A stretch of 64,000 bases of DNA from the NCBI RefSeq assembly GCF_900142285.1, contig NZ_FRAJ01000007.1:1-64000 (forward strand). The letters are read 5' to 3'. The notes beneath the pieces are model-generated. The model was given only the letters and a program-made list of their open reading frames with translations. It made no database searches and had not been told where the DNA came from. This document shows, one piece after another, positions 26,148 to 35,266 of the stretch; within the stretch, counting starts at the first letter, position 1, and each line of letters begins with the position of its first letter. Origin of the DNA: Caminicella sporogenes DSM 14501. Lineage in GTDB: Bacteria; Bacillota; Clostridia; Peptostreptococcales; Caminicellaceae. The position numbers were made by a program, and so were the translations under genes.

Positions 26148-28151
26148 ATGAAAAGGCTTGTAATTGTTTGTTTAGGTAGTAATACAGGTTATGAAATTAA
26201 AAGTCAGATAAATAAAATAATTGGTGATAAGGTAACTATTAATGTGGTACTTATTTCTGAATTGACTAAAGCAGATATAAAATGTGATTTAGTTATATTT
26301 ACAAGTGAGTATGTAGCTGAGTTAGGATTAAAGTATATCAAAGAAAATATATCGTATTTGATAGCAAAAAGGGTAATTAATCATAAAAATATAGAGAAAT
26401 TAATTTCTTTGAAAAATGGAACAGAAGTTTTACTTGTTAATGATGGAGAAATTTCAGCTTTAGAGGCTATTGAACAATTAAGAAGTATTGGACTTGATCA
26501 TGTGAAATATTTTCCTTATTATCCAGGGTGTTCAGAGTATCCTAGATTAGAAATAGCAGTTACTCCTGGAGAAGTTTTACATATTCCTAAATTTATAAGA
26601 ACTACAATAAATATTGGTTCTAGAATACTTGATATAAAGACTATATATGAAATTATTTCCAAACTTAAAATAAAAGATGTATTGGGACAAAGTTTAGTTA
26701 CAGAGTACATAAAAGATATAGTTGAGATTTCAAGAGCTATAGAATCAAATCGCAGATCGGTGATAGAATCTCAAAAACTTTTAGAAACGATTTTAAACAG
26801 TGTAGAATCTGGAATTGCTTATACTGATAAAGATGGAAGAATTATAAGTGTTAATTTAAAGTTTGAATCTATTTTTGGAAAAAAGAGAAAAGATTTATTG
26901 AATAAAAAAATTACATTTTTTTTAAATTCAATAGATATTTTTTCTGATGAAAATAAATCGATTATCTTAGAAGTATCTGGTAAAGAAGTTTTAATTGATA
27001 TTAATTTGGTAAATTATGAAGAAAAATGCGGATACCTCATAACTGTAAATTATACTGATAAAATATCAAAGCTCGATCATAAGATTAGAAGGAATTATGA
27101 AAGAAAGTTAACAAAAAAATTACATACTTTCAAAGATTATTTAACAATAAATAAAAGTGTAAAGGAAATGATAAAAAGAGCTGAAAGATTTTCAAAAACT
27201 GATTCAACTATACTTATACAAGGAGAAAATGGAACTGGTAAGGAAATATTAGCTCAAGCAATACATATGAATTCTTACAGAAGGAGAAATGTATTTATTC
27301 CAATAAATATAACAGCTATTGCACCAAGTCTTCTTGAAAGTGAACTTTTTGGTTATGAAGAAGGTGCTTTTACCGGTGCTAAAAAAGGAGGAAAACCAGG
27401 TATTTTTGAGATTGCAAGTGGAGGTACAGTATTTATAGATGAAATAGGTGATGCACCCTTAAATTTTCAGGTTAAATTACTTAGGGTTCTTGAAGAAAAG
27501 AGAATAAGAAGAGTAGGTGCTTTAGATGAAATACCTATCGATGTGCGAATAATTGCTGCTACAAATAAAAATTTGTTAAAGCTTATCAATGAGGGAAAAT
27601 TTAGAGAAGATCTTTTTTTTAGACTAAATATTTTGCCATTAAAAACTATTCCTTTAAGAAATAGGAAAGAAGATATTAGATATTTACTTATACATTTTGC
27701 AAATATTAGTTTTGGAAGTGGTAAAATAAATTCACTAAAAGATATATTAGAAGATGAAACAATAGAATTTCTTGAAAATTACAGGTGGAGAGGAAATGTA
27801 CGTGAACTTATAAATCTCGTTGAGTATTTATCTTTTGTTTATGAGAATAAAAAGATTAGTCTTTCGTCTTTGCCTTATTATATGTTAGAAAATGAAATAG
27901 ATACTCAAAATATAACTTTAGATGAAAATGAGTTATGGGTTCTAAAAGAGATTGAAAAAAATGGGGATTTTGGTATAGGAAGAAATTCTTTGTCAAGGAT
28001 TTCAAAAAAACATGGTATAGACCTTGGTGAAGGTAAAATTAGGAGTATAATAAAAAAAATGAAAGAAAGAGGTTTGATTATTCAAAAAAATGGAAAGAGA
28101 GGATGTGTTATTACCCAAAAGGGGATATGGACATTGGAATTTTATAAATAA
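26148..28151 (+). CDS. sigma-54-dependent activator with PAS domain and winged-helix-like C-terminus
   Basis: 667 residues behind GGGGGTG. Residues 1 to about 190 are an unrecognised N-terminal domain, possibly a sensory fold. A PAS-like domain (about 205-320) is followed by the AAA+ domain with Walker A GENGTGKE (359-366) and GAFTGA (406-411), so it can contact sigma-54. The last 85 residues do not contain a Fis-type helix-turn-helix; NELWVLKEIEKNGD...SLSRISKKHG...IRSIIKKMKERGLI instead looks like a winged helix. It has no REC domain, so it is probably controlled by ligand binding. The likely target is the nhaC-iadA operon downstream, which has a sigma-54 promoter. Confidence 0.92.
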   Translation: MKRLVIVCLGSNTGYEIKSQINKIIGDKVTINVVLISELTKADIKCDLVIFTSEYVAELGLKYIKENISYLIAKRVINHKNIEKLISLKNGTEVLLVNDGEISALEAIEQLRSIGLDHVKYFPYYPGCSEYPRLEIAVTPGEVLHIPKFIRTTINIGSRILDIKTIYEIISKLKIKDVLGQSLVTEYIKDIVEISRAIESNRRSVIESQKLLETILNSVESGIAYTDKDGRIISVNLKFESIFGKKRKDLLNKKITFFLNSIDIFSDENKSIILEVSGKEVLIDINLVNYEEKCGYLITVNYTDKISKLDHKIRRNYERKLTKKLHTFKDYLTINKSVKEMIKRAERFSKTDSTILIQGENGTGKEILAQAIHMNSYRRRNVFIPINITAIAPSLLESELFGYEEGAFTGAKKGGKPGIFEIASGGTVFIDEIGDAPLNFQVKLLRVLEEKRIRRVGALDEIPIDVRIIAATNKNLLKLINEGKFREDLFFRLNILPLKTIPLRNRKEDIRYLLIHFANISFGSGKINSLKDILEDETIEFLENYRWRGNVRELINLVEYLSFVYENKKISLSSLPYYMLENEIDTQNITLDENELWVLKEIEKNGDFGIGRNSLSRISKKHGIDLGEGKIRSIIKKMKERGLIIQKNGKRGCVITQKGIWTLEFYK

Positions 28152-28180
28152 TTGGATATTATTATCCATGTTTAGGATAG

Positions 28181-28216
28181 AAATAGCCTATAAAAAATAT
28201 TAGGCTATTTTTTATT
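28181..28216 (+). terminator. terminator after the activator gene
   Basis: AATAGCCTA pairs with TAGGCTATT, then TTTTATTG. Confidence 0.75.
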
Positions 28217-28314
28217 GAAATAAATAATACTTTGAGAAAAGATTGATTATTAAGAAAATACAGAAAACATCTAGTTTTTAATTTAAAAAATATATTTTGC
28301 TTTAAATGAGAATT

Positions 28315-28331
28315 TTGGTATAGAATTTGCT
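28315..28331 (+). promoter_or_regulatory. sigma-54 promoter of the nhaC-iadA operon
   Basis: TTGGTATAGAATTTGCT has GG at 28317-28318 and GC at 28329-28330, 10 bases apart, about 60 bases before the start codon, with a sigma-54 activator gene just upstream. Confidence 0.85.
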
Positions 28332-28389
28332 TTCAAAATAAATTGATGTATTAAAACGAAAAATTAAATTATTAGATAGGAGGATTTAT

Positions 28390-29823
28390 ATGAATAATAA
28401 ACAAAGAGAAAAGAAAAAGCCTACATTTGGACAAGCTATTACACCAATTGTTTTTATGGTGTTATCACTGGCGATTGGGTATGGATATTTCAAATTTAGA
28501 ACAGAGCCACTACTTGTAATTTCAGCTTTTGTTGCTGGAATCATTGCTATGAATCTGGGATATACTTGGAATGATTTACAAGAGGCAATTATTGAAAAAA
28601 TTGCTAAAGCACTTCCAGCTACGCTAATTTTATGGAGTGTAGGTTTTCTAATAGGTTCTTGGATGTTTTCTGGAACAGTACCTATGATAATATATTATGG
28701 AGTTCAGATAGTAAATCCTAGATTTCTTCTTGTTACTGCATTTATTATAACAGCTATAGTTTCAACTGTTACTGGAACATCATGGGGATCTGCTGGTACT
28801 ATTGGTGTTGCTCTTATGGGTATAGCAGGAGGACTTGGAGTATCACTTCCTGCTACAGCTGGTGCAGTAGTAGCTGGTGCATATTTTGGAGATAAAATAT
28901 CTCCTCTTTCAGATACAACTAATTTAGCTCCAATAGCAGCAGGTAGTGAATTATATGAACATATAAAACATATGTTTTATACAACAATTCCTGCTACAAT
29001 TGTATCTCTTATAGTATATTTAATTGTGGGGTTGGGAGCTTCAGGAAACATGAATACTCCTGAAACTGTTAATACAATGTTAAGTCAACTCAATAGTATG
29101 TTTAATTGGAATATTTTACTTTTATTACCGGTAATAATTATTGTTATTGGGTCTTTAAAGAAATGGCCGACAATTCCTACAATGCTTGGAACAAGTCTAT
29201 TTTCGGTATGTCTTGGTGTATTTGTTCAAGGATTTACTTTTAAGGATGGATTTATGGCTTTAATAAAAGGATTTGATGTATCTATGACAGGTTTTGATGG
29301 AGAAGTAATTTGGGAAGTTACTAGACTTATTAATAGGGGTGGTGTAGTATCTGTTACAGGAACAACAGTATTAATATTCTGTGCTATGGGATTTGCTGGT
29401 ATAGTGAGTAAGTCAGGAATGCTTGATGTTGTACTTAATACTATTATGGCAAGAGTTAAGTCAACAACTGGGATAATTATATCTACTATTGCATCTTGTT
29501 TTACTGTAGCCTTTGTAACAGGAAGTTCTTATTTATCAATATTGATACCAGGAGAACTTTTTAAAGAAGTATATATAAAAAGAAATCTTCATCCTAAAAA
29601 TCTTTCAAGGACATTAGAAGATTCAGGAACAGTTTTAGTTCCACTAATACCTTGGTCTGCTGCTGGAGCTTATATGACTGCTACATTAGGAGTACCTACA
29701 CTTGAATATCTTCCTTGGGCAGTTTTAAACTATATGGGTATTGTATTTGCTATGATTCTTGCTTTTACTGGTATTGGAATTGCAAAGATTGATAGCAAAG
29801 AGCAGGAAAATAAAACAATTTAG
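28390..29823 (+). CDS. NhaC-family Na+/H+ antiporter-type transporter
   Basis: 477 residues with about 11-12 membrane segments, starting behind TAGGAGG. The family signature region STVTGTSWGSAGTIGVALMGIAGGLGVSLPATAGAVVAGAYFGDKISPLSDTTNLAP is intact. Characterised NhaC proteins exchange Na+ and H+, but members of this superfamily next to catabolic genes often move amino acids or their derivatives. Co-transcription with isoaspartyl dipeptidase (17-base gap) and sigma-54 control suggest it may carry the peptidase substrate or product. That substrate idea is inference. Confidence 0.9.
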   Translation: MNNKQREKKKPTFGQAITPIVFMVLSLAIGYGYFKFRTEPLLVISAFVAGIIAMNLGYTWNDLQEAIIEKIAKALPATLILWSVGFLIGSWMFSGTVPMIIYYGVQIVNPRFLLVTAFIITAIVSTVTGTSWGSAGTIGVALMGIAGGLGVSLPATAGAVVAGAYFGDKISPLSDTTNLAPIAAGSELYEHIKHMFYTTIPATIVSLIVYLIVGLGASGNMNTPETVNTMLSQLNSMFNWNILLLLPVIIIVIGSLKKWPTIPTMLGTSLFSVCLGVFVQGFTFKDGFMALIKGFDVSMTGFDGEVIWEVTRLINRGGVVSVTGTTVLIFCAMGFAGIVSKSGMLDVVLNTIMARVKSTTGIIISTIASCFTVAFVTGSSYLSILIPGELFKEVYIKRNLHPKNLSRTLEDSGTVLVPLIPWSAAGAYMTATLGVPTLEYLPWAVLNYMGIVFAMILAFTGIGIAKIDSKEQENKTI

Positions 29824-29840
29824 TAAAGGAGAGAATTGAT

Positions 29841-30983
29841 ATGATTTTAATAAAAAATATAGAAATATATGCTCCAGAATATATGGGAATAAAAGATGTA
29901 TTTATTAGCGGTTCAAAAATATGTTTCATTGAAAACAGTATTGAGATATTTAATGATAGGATTATTGTGATAGATGGAAGCAATCTAAAAATGGTTCCGG
30001 GATTTATTGATCAACATGTACATATTACTGGTGGAGGTGGAGAAGGAAGTTTTAAGACTAGAGTTCCTGAAATAACTTTATCAAAACTTATTAGTGCAGG
30101 AATTACAACAGTTGTTGGATTATTAGGAACTGATGGAATTACGAGAAGTGTTGAGAATTTAGTAGCAAAGGCCAAAGCGTTAAAAGAAGAGGGGATTACT
30201 GTTTATGTTCTTACGGGTTCTTATGAGTATCCTACAATAACTCTAACAGGTTCAGTTAAAAAAGATATTATATTTATTGAGGAAGTAATTGGTGCTAAGG
30301 TTGCTCTTTCAGATCATAGATCTGCAAGTATTACTAATGATGAGTTGGCTAGGTTAGTTTCAGATGTGAGAGTTGCTGGAATGCTTTCTGGCAAGGCTGG
30401 TATAGTTGTTGTTCATATGGGGAATGGTGAAAGAGGGTTGAAGCCTATAATAGAAGTATTAACTACAACTGATATACCTATTAGGACTATACGACCAACT
30501 CATGTTAACAGAAAGAAGAGTCTTTTAATGGAAGGTTTTGAATTTATTAAACAAGGTGGTATTATTGATTTAACATGTGGGATATATGAAAAACTCAGTC
30601 CAAAAGCGGTTATAAAAATGGCAAAAGAATCTGGATTACCTCTTGAGAATATAACTATTAGTTCTGATGGATATGGAAGCTGGTCTAATTATGATGAAAA
30701 AGGAAATATAGTAGAGATTGGAGTTTCTCAAGTTAGTAGTTTATATAATGAGTTTATTGCTATGGTAAAAGAATTTGAATTTGATATTGAGGAAGCACTT
30801 AAATTTTTTACTTCAAATATTGCTAAGGCTCTGAATATATATCCACAAAAGGGAACCGTAAAAGAGAATTCTGATGCTGATATTATTTTGATAGATGATA
30901 ATCTCAAGATAAGAACTGTTATTGCAAAAGGAAAGCTTATGATACATGAGGGAAAAATATTAGTGAAAGGTACATATGAATAA
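29841..30983 (+). CDS. iadA: isoaspartyl dipeptidase (beta-aspartyl-peptidase)
   Basis: Zinc amidohydrolase that splits beta-aspartyl dipeptides formed by protein damage or cyanophycin breakdown. 380 residues, close to the 390 of E. coli IadA. Visible: metal motif PGFIDQHVHITGGGGEGSF with HxH, LTGSYEYP, VALSDHRS, VVVHMGNGERGL, RPTHVNR and SSDGYGSW. Start behind AAAGGAGAG. It is the second gene of the sigma-54 operon after the NhaC-type transporter. Confidence 0.95.
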   Translation: MILIKNIEIYAPEYMGIKDVFISGSKICFIENSIEIFNDRIIVIDGSNLKMVPGFIDQHVHITGGGGEGSFKTRVPEITLSKLISAGITTVVGLLGTDGITRSVENLVAKAKALKEEGITVYVLTGSYEYPTITLTGSVKKDIIFIEEVIGAKVALSDHRSASITNDELARLVSDVRVAGMLSGKAGIVVVHMGNGERGLKPIIEVLTTTDIPIRTIRPTHVNRKKSLLMEGFEFIKQGGIIDLTCGIYEKLSPKAVIKMAKESGLPLENITISSDGYGSWSNYDEKGNIVEIGVSQVSSLYNEFIAMVKEFEFDIEEALKFFTSNIAKALNIYPQKGTVKENSDADIILIDDNLKIRTVIAKGKLMIHEGKILVKGTYE

Positions 30984-31113
30984 AATTTTGTAATATATGA
31001 AAAATTAATTAACTTTGGTTTTGCAAAATAAAAAGTTAAATATGTCAGCAACTTCAAGTTTTAAGAGATAATAATATCATTAAATTTATTGGTAGAGGAG
31101 TATATAAAAAATT

Positions 31114-31371
31114 ATGAAATTAAGTCATTTTATTTTTTTATCTGATGAAGGACACACATATCAGCCTAATTTTACTTCGATGCTTTTAGAGATTGAAAAT
31201 TTACAAGTGATAGGTATTTCTTCGGGAATAGATGCAGAACATGCATTTAGAAATTTGTTAAAAGAAAATAATTATTTAAAAGAAACAAGTTTTGAAAATA
31301 TATTTTGTTATAAGTTAGATAATGATTATGAGAATTCTAGAAGAGAGTTTTGTATATCTGAATATGTATAA
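31114..31371 (+). CDS. hypothetical protein, 85 residues
   Basis: Not recognised. It begins MKLSHFIFLSDEGHTYQP, lacks a signal peptide or membrane segment, and has mixed charge with two cysteines near the C-terminus. AGAGGAG lies 12 bases before the ATG, a rather long spacing. It has the same orientation as iadA 130 bases upstream and its own terminator downstream. Codon use resembles real genes here. It may be a small accessory protein of the iadA operon or independent. Confidence 0.6.
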   Translation: MKLSHFIFLSDEGHTYQPNFTSMLLEIENLQVIGISSGIDAEHAFRNLLKENNYLKETSFENIFCYKLDNDYENSRREFCISEYV

Positions 31372-31384
31372 TTTATAAAAAAAT

Positions 31385-31416
31385 ACAAGGGAATTAAAAC
31401 CCTTGCATTTTTTTAT
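31385..31416 (+). terminator. terminator after the 85-residue ORF
   Basis: CAAGGG-AATTAAAA-CCCTTG hairpin followed by CATTTTTTT. Confidence 0.75.
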
Positions 31417-31466
31417 AATTTTTTATTAAAGAAAAGTTGTCTTTAAAAAATTAGAGGAGGATTTGA

Positions 31467-31715
31467 TTAAAAATCTTCATTTTCATAAACTAAAGAGTAT
31501 TCTCTGCTAGATTTACATTCATAAATTTTTTCAATATCATCATTTATAAGATTTTCAATATTTTTATCGTACTTAAATTTGGCACATATGCCACAATTAG
31601 AGCTTAACTTTCTTGGAACGGGCATTAATTCGCATTCTAGATGATTTTGATTACAAAATCTATTAAATTTAATAGCTCCAGAATGAGTATAAAAAAGTGC
31701 TATGTACTCTTTCAT
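31467..31715 (-). CDS. DUF3343 family protein (putative Se/S carrier)
   Basis: 82 residues. The pattern YIALFYTHSGAIKFNRFCNQN and MPVPRKLSSNCGICAKF is characteristic of DUF3343, a small family that co-occurs with selenium metabolism genes and is suspected to carry selenium or sulfur on its cysteines. Last gene of a three-gene operon with the TusA-like protein and the YedE-type transporter, spaced 14 bases from the former. Carrier function is inferred from context. Confidence 0.88.
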   Translation of the reverse strand: MKEYIALFYTHSGAIKFNRFCNQNHLECELMPVPRKLSSNCGICAKFKYDKNIENLINDDIEKIYECKSSREYSLVYENEDF

Positions 31716-31729
31716 TTTTTTACCTCGCT

Positions 31730-31936
31730 TTATTTAATTCCTTTGAGTAAATAATCTTCATTAACTTCAGAAATTTCTACTTTATATCCATTATTTTTTA
31801 AAAATCGTGATACGTTTTCCTTAGCTGTATTGTTGTCAACAATTATTTCAACATAATTCGGATTATTTTTTATTGCATTTTTTGTCATAAGTACTGGCTG
31901 TGGACAAGACATTCCCCTTGCATCTACTCTATCCAA
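31730..31936 (-). CDS. TusA/SirA-like sulfurtransferase-fold protein (YedF N-terminal type)
   Basis: 68 residues, a single TusA domain with the motif ARGMSCPQPVLMTKNAI; Cys11 in CPxP is the sulfur- or selenium-carrying residue of the family. Longer YedF proteins have an extra DsrE-like domain, absent here. Its start overlaps the end of the upstream transporter gene by eight bases, so the two are translationally coupled. Confidence 0.92.
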   Translation of the reverse strand: MDRVDARGMSCPQPVLMTKNAIKNNPNYVEIIVDNNTAKENVSRFLKNNGYKVEISEVNEDYLLKGIK

Positions 31937-33017
31937 CTTTTACATCTCCTTTCACTTTTTTAGCTTTAGATGTGGACATTTCAGAATTTAAATAAGCTAT
32001 TAAACCTACTATAATGAAACCAATTATTACTGCTATTTGACCATTTGTAGTAGGACCTTTTGGACTTGATGCTAATCCAAAATTATGACAAATTGCTGCT
32101 CCAACTAGCATGCCTATTACACTTATAGCAGAATCTGTATTTCCTTCTCCTGCAAGTATCAATTGTCTTAATGGGCATCCACCTAATAATACAGACCCCC
32201 AACCTACTAATACCATACCTAAAAAGTTCCATATTCCATCTGAATGTGCAACCGGTTGAGAAATGAAGCCGATTTTAAAATATCCAAGAGCTATATTTCC
32301 AATGAGAGATAAAACAAATATAGCTATAAAACCAGAAAGCAGATAAGTATCTTTAAACAAGATAAAATCTCTAATACCTCCAACCATGCAAAGTCTAGTT
32401 CTTTGAGCAACTATACCTACAATTAAACCTGCTGCTAGAGAAATAAAAATAGGAGCATGCATTGAACCAGGACCTTTTTTACTGAAGAAAATAAAGGCTG
32501 GAGCAGTTATCAATAAAATAGTTAATAAAACATTCATAAAAGGAAAGATAAATCCTTCAAGTTTAGGCTGTTTATAACTTCTTTTTAAATTAAAACCTCT
32601 ATTTAAGAAAAATATTCCTAAGGCAATGCCTGTTATAAAACCAATTATGCCTACAATAGCGTTGAGGTCTCCACCACCAAGTCTAAGTATCATTCTGAGT
32701 GGACAGCCTAGAAACATTAATGCACCAATCATTACGAATATTCCTAGAGTAAATCGAATAAAAGGCGAAGAACCACCTCTTGCTTCAAATTCTCTTTTAG
32801 AATATGCAATTATAAATGCACCTAAAACTAATCCCATTACTTCGGGACGTAGATATTGAACAACAGCTGCTCTATGCATACCTAGTGCACCAGAAATATC
32901 TCTAATAAAGCAGGCAATACAAAAACCCATATTTACTGGATTACCTAATTTGACAAGTAAAACAGCTATAATTCCAACTAAAGCACCTGCAAATAAAATT
33001 CCTTTTTTTTCAGCCAT
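31929..33017 (-). CDS. YedE/YeeE-family transporter, putative selenium (or sulfur) transporter
   Basis: 362 residues with about nine or ten membrane segments in two repeats. Each repeat carries a cysteine motif, GCPLRMILRLGGGD and GCPLRQLILAGEGNTD, plus FCIACFIRD and TRLCMVGGIRD. This is the YeeE/YedE (Sul_transp) family; the long form next to YedF and DUF3343 is the one linked with selenium utilisation. Start behind AGGGGG. Transcribed away from the cysteine desulfurase gene. The transported species, selenite/selenium or thiosulfate-like sulfur, is not resolved by sequence. Confidence 0.9.
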   Translation of the reverse strand: MAEKKGILFAGALVGIIAVLLVKLGNPVNMGFCIACFIRDISGALGMHRAAVVQYLRPEVMGLVLGAFIIAYSKREFEARGGSSPFIRFTLGIFVMIGALMFLGCPLRMILRLGGGDLNAIVGIIGFITGIALGIFFLNRGFNLKRSYKQPKLEGFIFPFMNVLLTILLITAPAFIFFSKKGPGSMHAPIFISLAAGLIVGIVAQRTRLCMVGGIRDFILFKDTYLLSGFIAIFVLSLIGNIALGYFKIGFISQPVAHSDGIWNFLGMVLVGWGSVLLGGCPLRQLILAGEGNTDSAISVIGMLVGAAICHNFGLASSPKGPTTNGQIAVIIGFIIVGLIAYLNSEMSTSKAKKVKGDVKVG

Positions 33018-33245
33018 TTTTAAACCCCCTATAAAAAATTTTGTTATTCTATTGTCAATTTTAACAATTGCTCCTAAAAAAGTTAAATCAAAAAAAATTA
33101 TAGTTCTTTTAGTTTTATAAGATTATTTTATAGTAATAATAATTATTTTCTATTGTATTCTTATAAAGAATTATTATAAAATGCAGTTAGAGTTTAGAAA
33201 CAAATTTAGTATAGTAGTTTTAAAAATTAGGGGGATAAATATATT

Positions 33246-34394
33246 ATGAAAAGTGTTTATTTAGATAATGGAGCAACATCTTTTCCAAAAGCACCGGGTG
33301 TTGCTGAAAGTATGATTTATTATATAAATAATGTTGGTTGTAATATTAATAGAGGTGCATATGATACTTCATATGAGGCAGAAAATGTTGTATTTGAAAC
33401 ACGTGAATTGATTTGTAAGTTGTTTAACTTTGACAAACCGGAAAACGTTATTTTTACAAAAAATATAACAGAAAGTTTAAATATTTTAATAAAGGGACTT
33501 ATTAAAAAAGGAGATCATGTAATAGTTTCATCTATGGAGCATAATGCAGTTATGCGACCTATAAATTCTCTAGTTAAAAAAGGTGTAGAGTTTTCTAGAG
33601 TAATGTGTGATGAATTTGGGCGGTTAAAATCTGAGGATATAAAAAAATATATAAAAGAAAACACGAAAGCAGTTATTATGACTCATTCTTCTAATGTTTG
33701 TGGAACTGTACTTGATTTAGAAGAGGTAGGTAAAATATGTAGAGAAAGAAATATAAAATTTATTATTGATTCTGCTCAGACTGCAGGTTTTTTAGATTTA
33801 GATTATAAAAAACTTGGTGCAGATGCAGTAGCTTTTACAGGGCATAAAGGATTATTAGGTCCACAGGGGATAGGAGGATTTATTATAAATGATAATTTAG
33901 TTAGTGAAATGGAATCTCTTATAGAAGGGGGTACTGGAAGTCTTTCAGAATATGAACTACAGCCTGATTACATGCCAGATAAATTTGAAGCAGGAACTTT
34001 AAATATTCCTGGAATTTATGGATTAAATGCAGCTTTAAAGTATTTAAATAAAGAAGGTTTAGAAGCTATACGAGAAAAAGAACTATATTTAGTAAAACAT
34101 TTTTTAGAAAAAATTAATAATATAGAAGGAATTAGATTGGTAGGGAAAAATGATATTAAAGATAGAACAGGTGTAGTTTCAATAGATTTTAAAAATCATG
34201 ATAATGCTGAGATTTCATATAGACTTTATAAAGAATTTGGTATAAAGACTAGATGCGGACTTCACTGTGCACCTTCAGCACATAAGACTTTAAAGACTTT
34301 TCCAAATGGAACAGTAAGGTTTAGTTTTAGTCATTTCAATACGGTTGGTGAAGTTAATTATACAGTTGATAGTATAATGAGATGTTTAAAATAA
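33246..34394 (+). CDS. cysteine desulfurase family protein (class V aminotransferase, TIGR01977-like)
   Basis: 382 residues. PLP-binding Lys201 in TGHKGLLGPQG; the mobile-loop cysteine is C341 in TRCGLHCAPSAHKT. N-terminal YLDNGATSFPKAPGV is typical. This subgroup is found beside selenium-dependent molybdenum hydroxylase or selenium-trafficking genes and probably releases sulfur or selenium from cysteine or selenocysteine. Divergent from the YedE-tusA-DUF3343 operon across a 228-base AT-rich spacer that must hold both promoters; no operator was recognised there. Confidence 0.92.
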   Translation: MKSVYLDNGATSFPKAPGVAESMIYYINNVGCNINRGAYDTSYEAENVVFETRELICKLFNFDKPENVIFTKNITESLNILIKGLIKKGDHVIVSSMEHNAVMRPINSLVKKGVEFSRVMCDEFGRLKSEDIKKYIKENTKAVIMTHSSNVCGTVLDLEEVGKICRERNIKFIIDSAQTAGFLDLDYKKLGADAVAFTGHKGLLGPQGIGGFIINDNLVSEMESLIEGGTGSLSEYELQPDYMPDKFEAGTLNIPGIYGLNAALKYLNKEGLEAIREKELYLVKHFLEKINNIEGIRLVGKNDIKDRTGVVSIDFKNHDNAEISYRLYKEFGIKTRCGLHCAPSAHKTLKTFPNGTVRFSFSHFNTVGEVNYTVDSIMRCLK

Positions 34395-34488
34395 GTTATG
34401 CTACTAAAATATTGTAACTTTTTTGTTACCATTTTTATTATGAGATGATTTATAATAACACGAGATAAAAATTTAAGGAGGCTGAAAA

Positions 34489-35190
34489 ATGAATTTAAAA
34501 AAAGCAGCAATTTCTACAGTATTAATTGCTAGTATTGCTCTTAGCGGGTGTACAATGGGTTCTTCAAATGACAACAAACAGGAAACTGATGTAAAAAAAC
34601 AAGAAAATTCACAAGTTGAAATGAAAGAAACAGAAAAATTAAATTATAGTATAAATAAGGAAACATTTAAAGATGAATCAAGAAATATAACAATTTATTA
34701 TCCTCAGATTAAAGAATATTCTGGAGAACTTGTGATGGATAATATAAATCAGAGTTTGAGAAAAATTGTAGACACATATGGTAAAGATAAAACTTATACA
34801 GATGTATCAATTGATTATGAAATAACAAAAAGCAGTAATGATATTTTAAGCGTATTATTTAAAGGAAAAGGTAAATTAACAGATATAGGCGAAGTAAATA
34901 TTATGCAAAGTGTAAATCTTGATGTACATTCTTCAAATGAAATAAATTATGAAAATTTTGTTAAAGATGATGAAGCAGTAAGAAAGATTTTAGATAAAAA
35001 AGCTAAAGAGCAAGGTCTTAAAGATGGAGTTGAAGCAGAAGGAATAAGAGTATATTTTAAAGATAGTGATGTTGTATTTTACTATATGCCTTTAGATGAT
35101 AGTGCAAAGGAATTTATAGAAGTAAGTGTGCCTTATGAAGAAATAAAGGAATATGTGAATAAAGATTTTGGAGAAAAGCCAGCGAGTTAG
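34489..35190 (+). CDS. lipoprotein with DUF4163/PdaC-like region
   Basis: 233 residues behind AAGGAGG. Lipoprotein signal peptide ending ALSGC (Cys21), then a polar linker rich in K, E and Q (22-50). The folded part has a DUF4163-type look (YSINKETFKDESRNITIYYPQIKEYSGELVMDNINQSLRKIV) followed by a DUF3298-like end (DDSAKEFIEVSVPYEEIKEYV). Such proteins sit on the outer membrane face; some are fused to deacetylases, but no catalytic domain is present here. Single gene. Confidence 0.8.
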   Translation: MNLKKAAISTVLIASIALSGCTMGSSNDNKQETDVKKQENSQVEMKETEKLNYSINKETFKDESRNITIYYPQIKEYSGELVMDNINQSLRKIVDTYGKDKTYTDVSIDYEITKSSNDILSVLFKGKGKLTDIGEVNIMQSVNLDVHSSNEINYENFVKDDEAVRKILDKKAKEQGLKDGVEAEGIRVYFKDSDVVFYYMPLDDSAKEFIEVSVPYEEIKEYVNKDFGEKPAS

Positions 35191-35221
35191 AGATTTATTA
35201 ATTTTAAAATGTATACAGTCA

Positions 35222-35262
35222 AAAAAAGCCTTCAAAACGAAAAGTTTTTGAAGGCTTTTTAA
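35222..35262. terminator. bidirectional terminator
   Basis: GCCTTCAAAA pairs with TTTTGAAGGC, flanked by A7 on the left and T-runs on the right. It lies between convergent genes. Confidence 0.8.
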
Positions 35263-35266
35263 TTTT

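Noticed and set aside
31467-33017. Selenoprotein (in-frame UGA) in the selenium cluster
   Set aside because: All frames in the cluster end at ordinary stops at the expected family lengths; no internal TGA with a downstream SECIS-like hairpin was seen.
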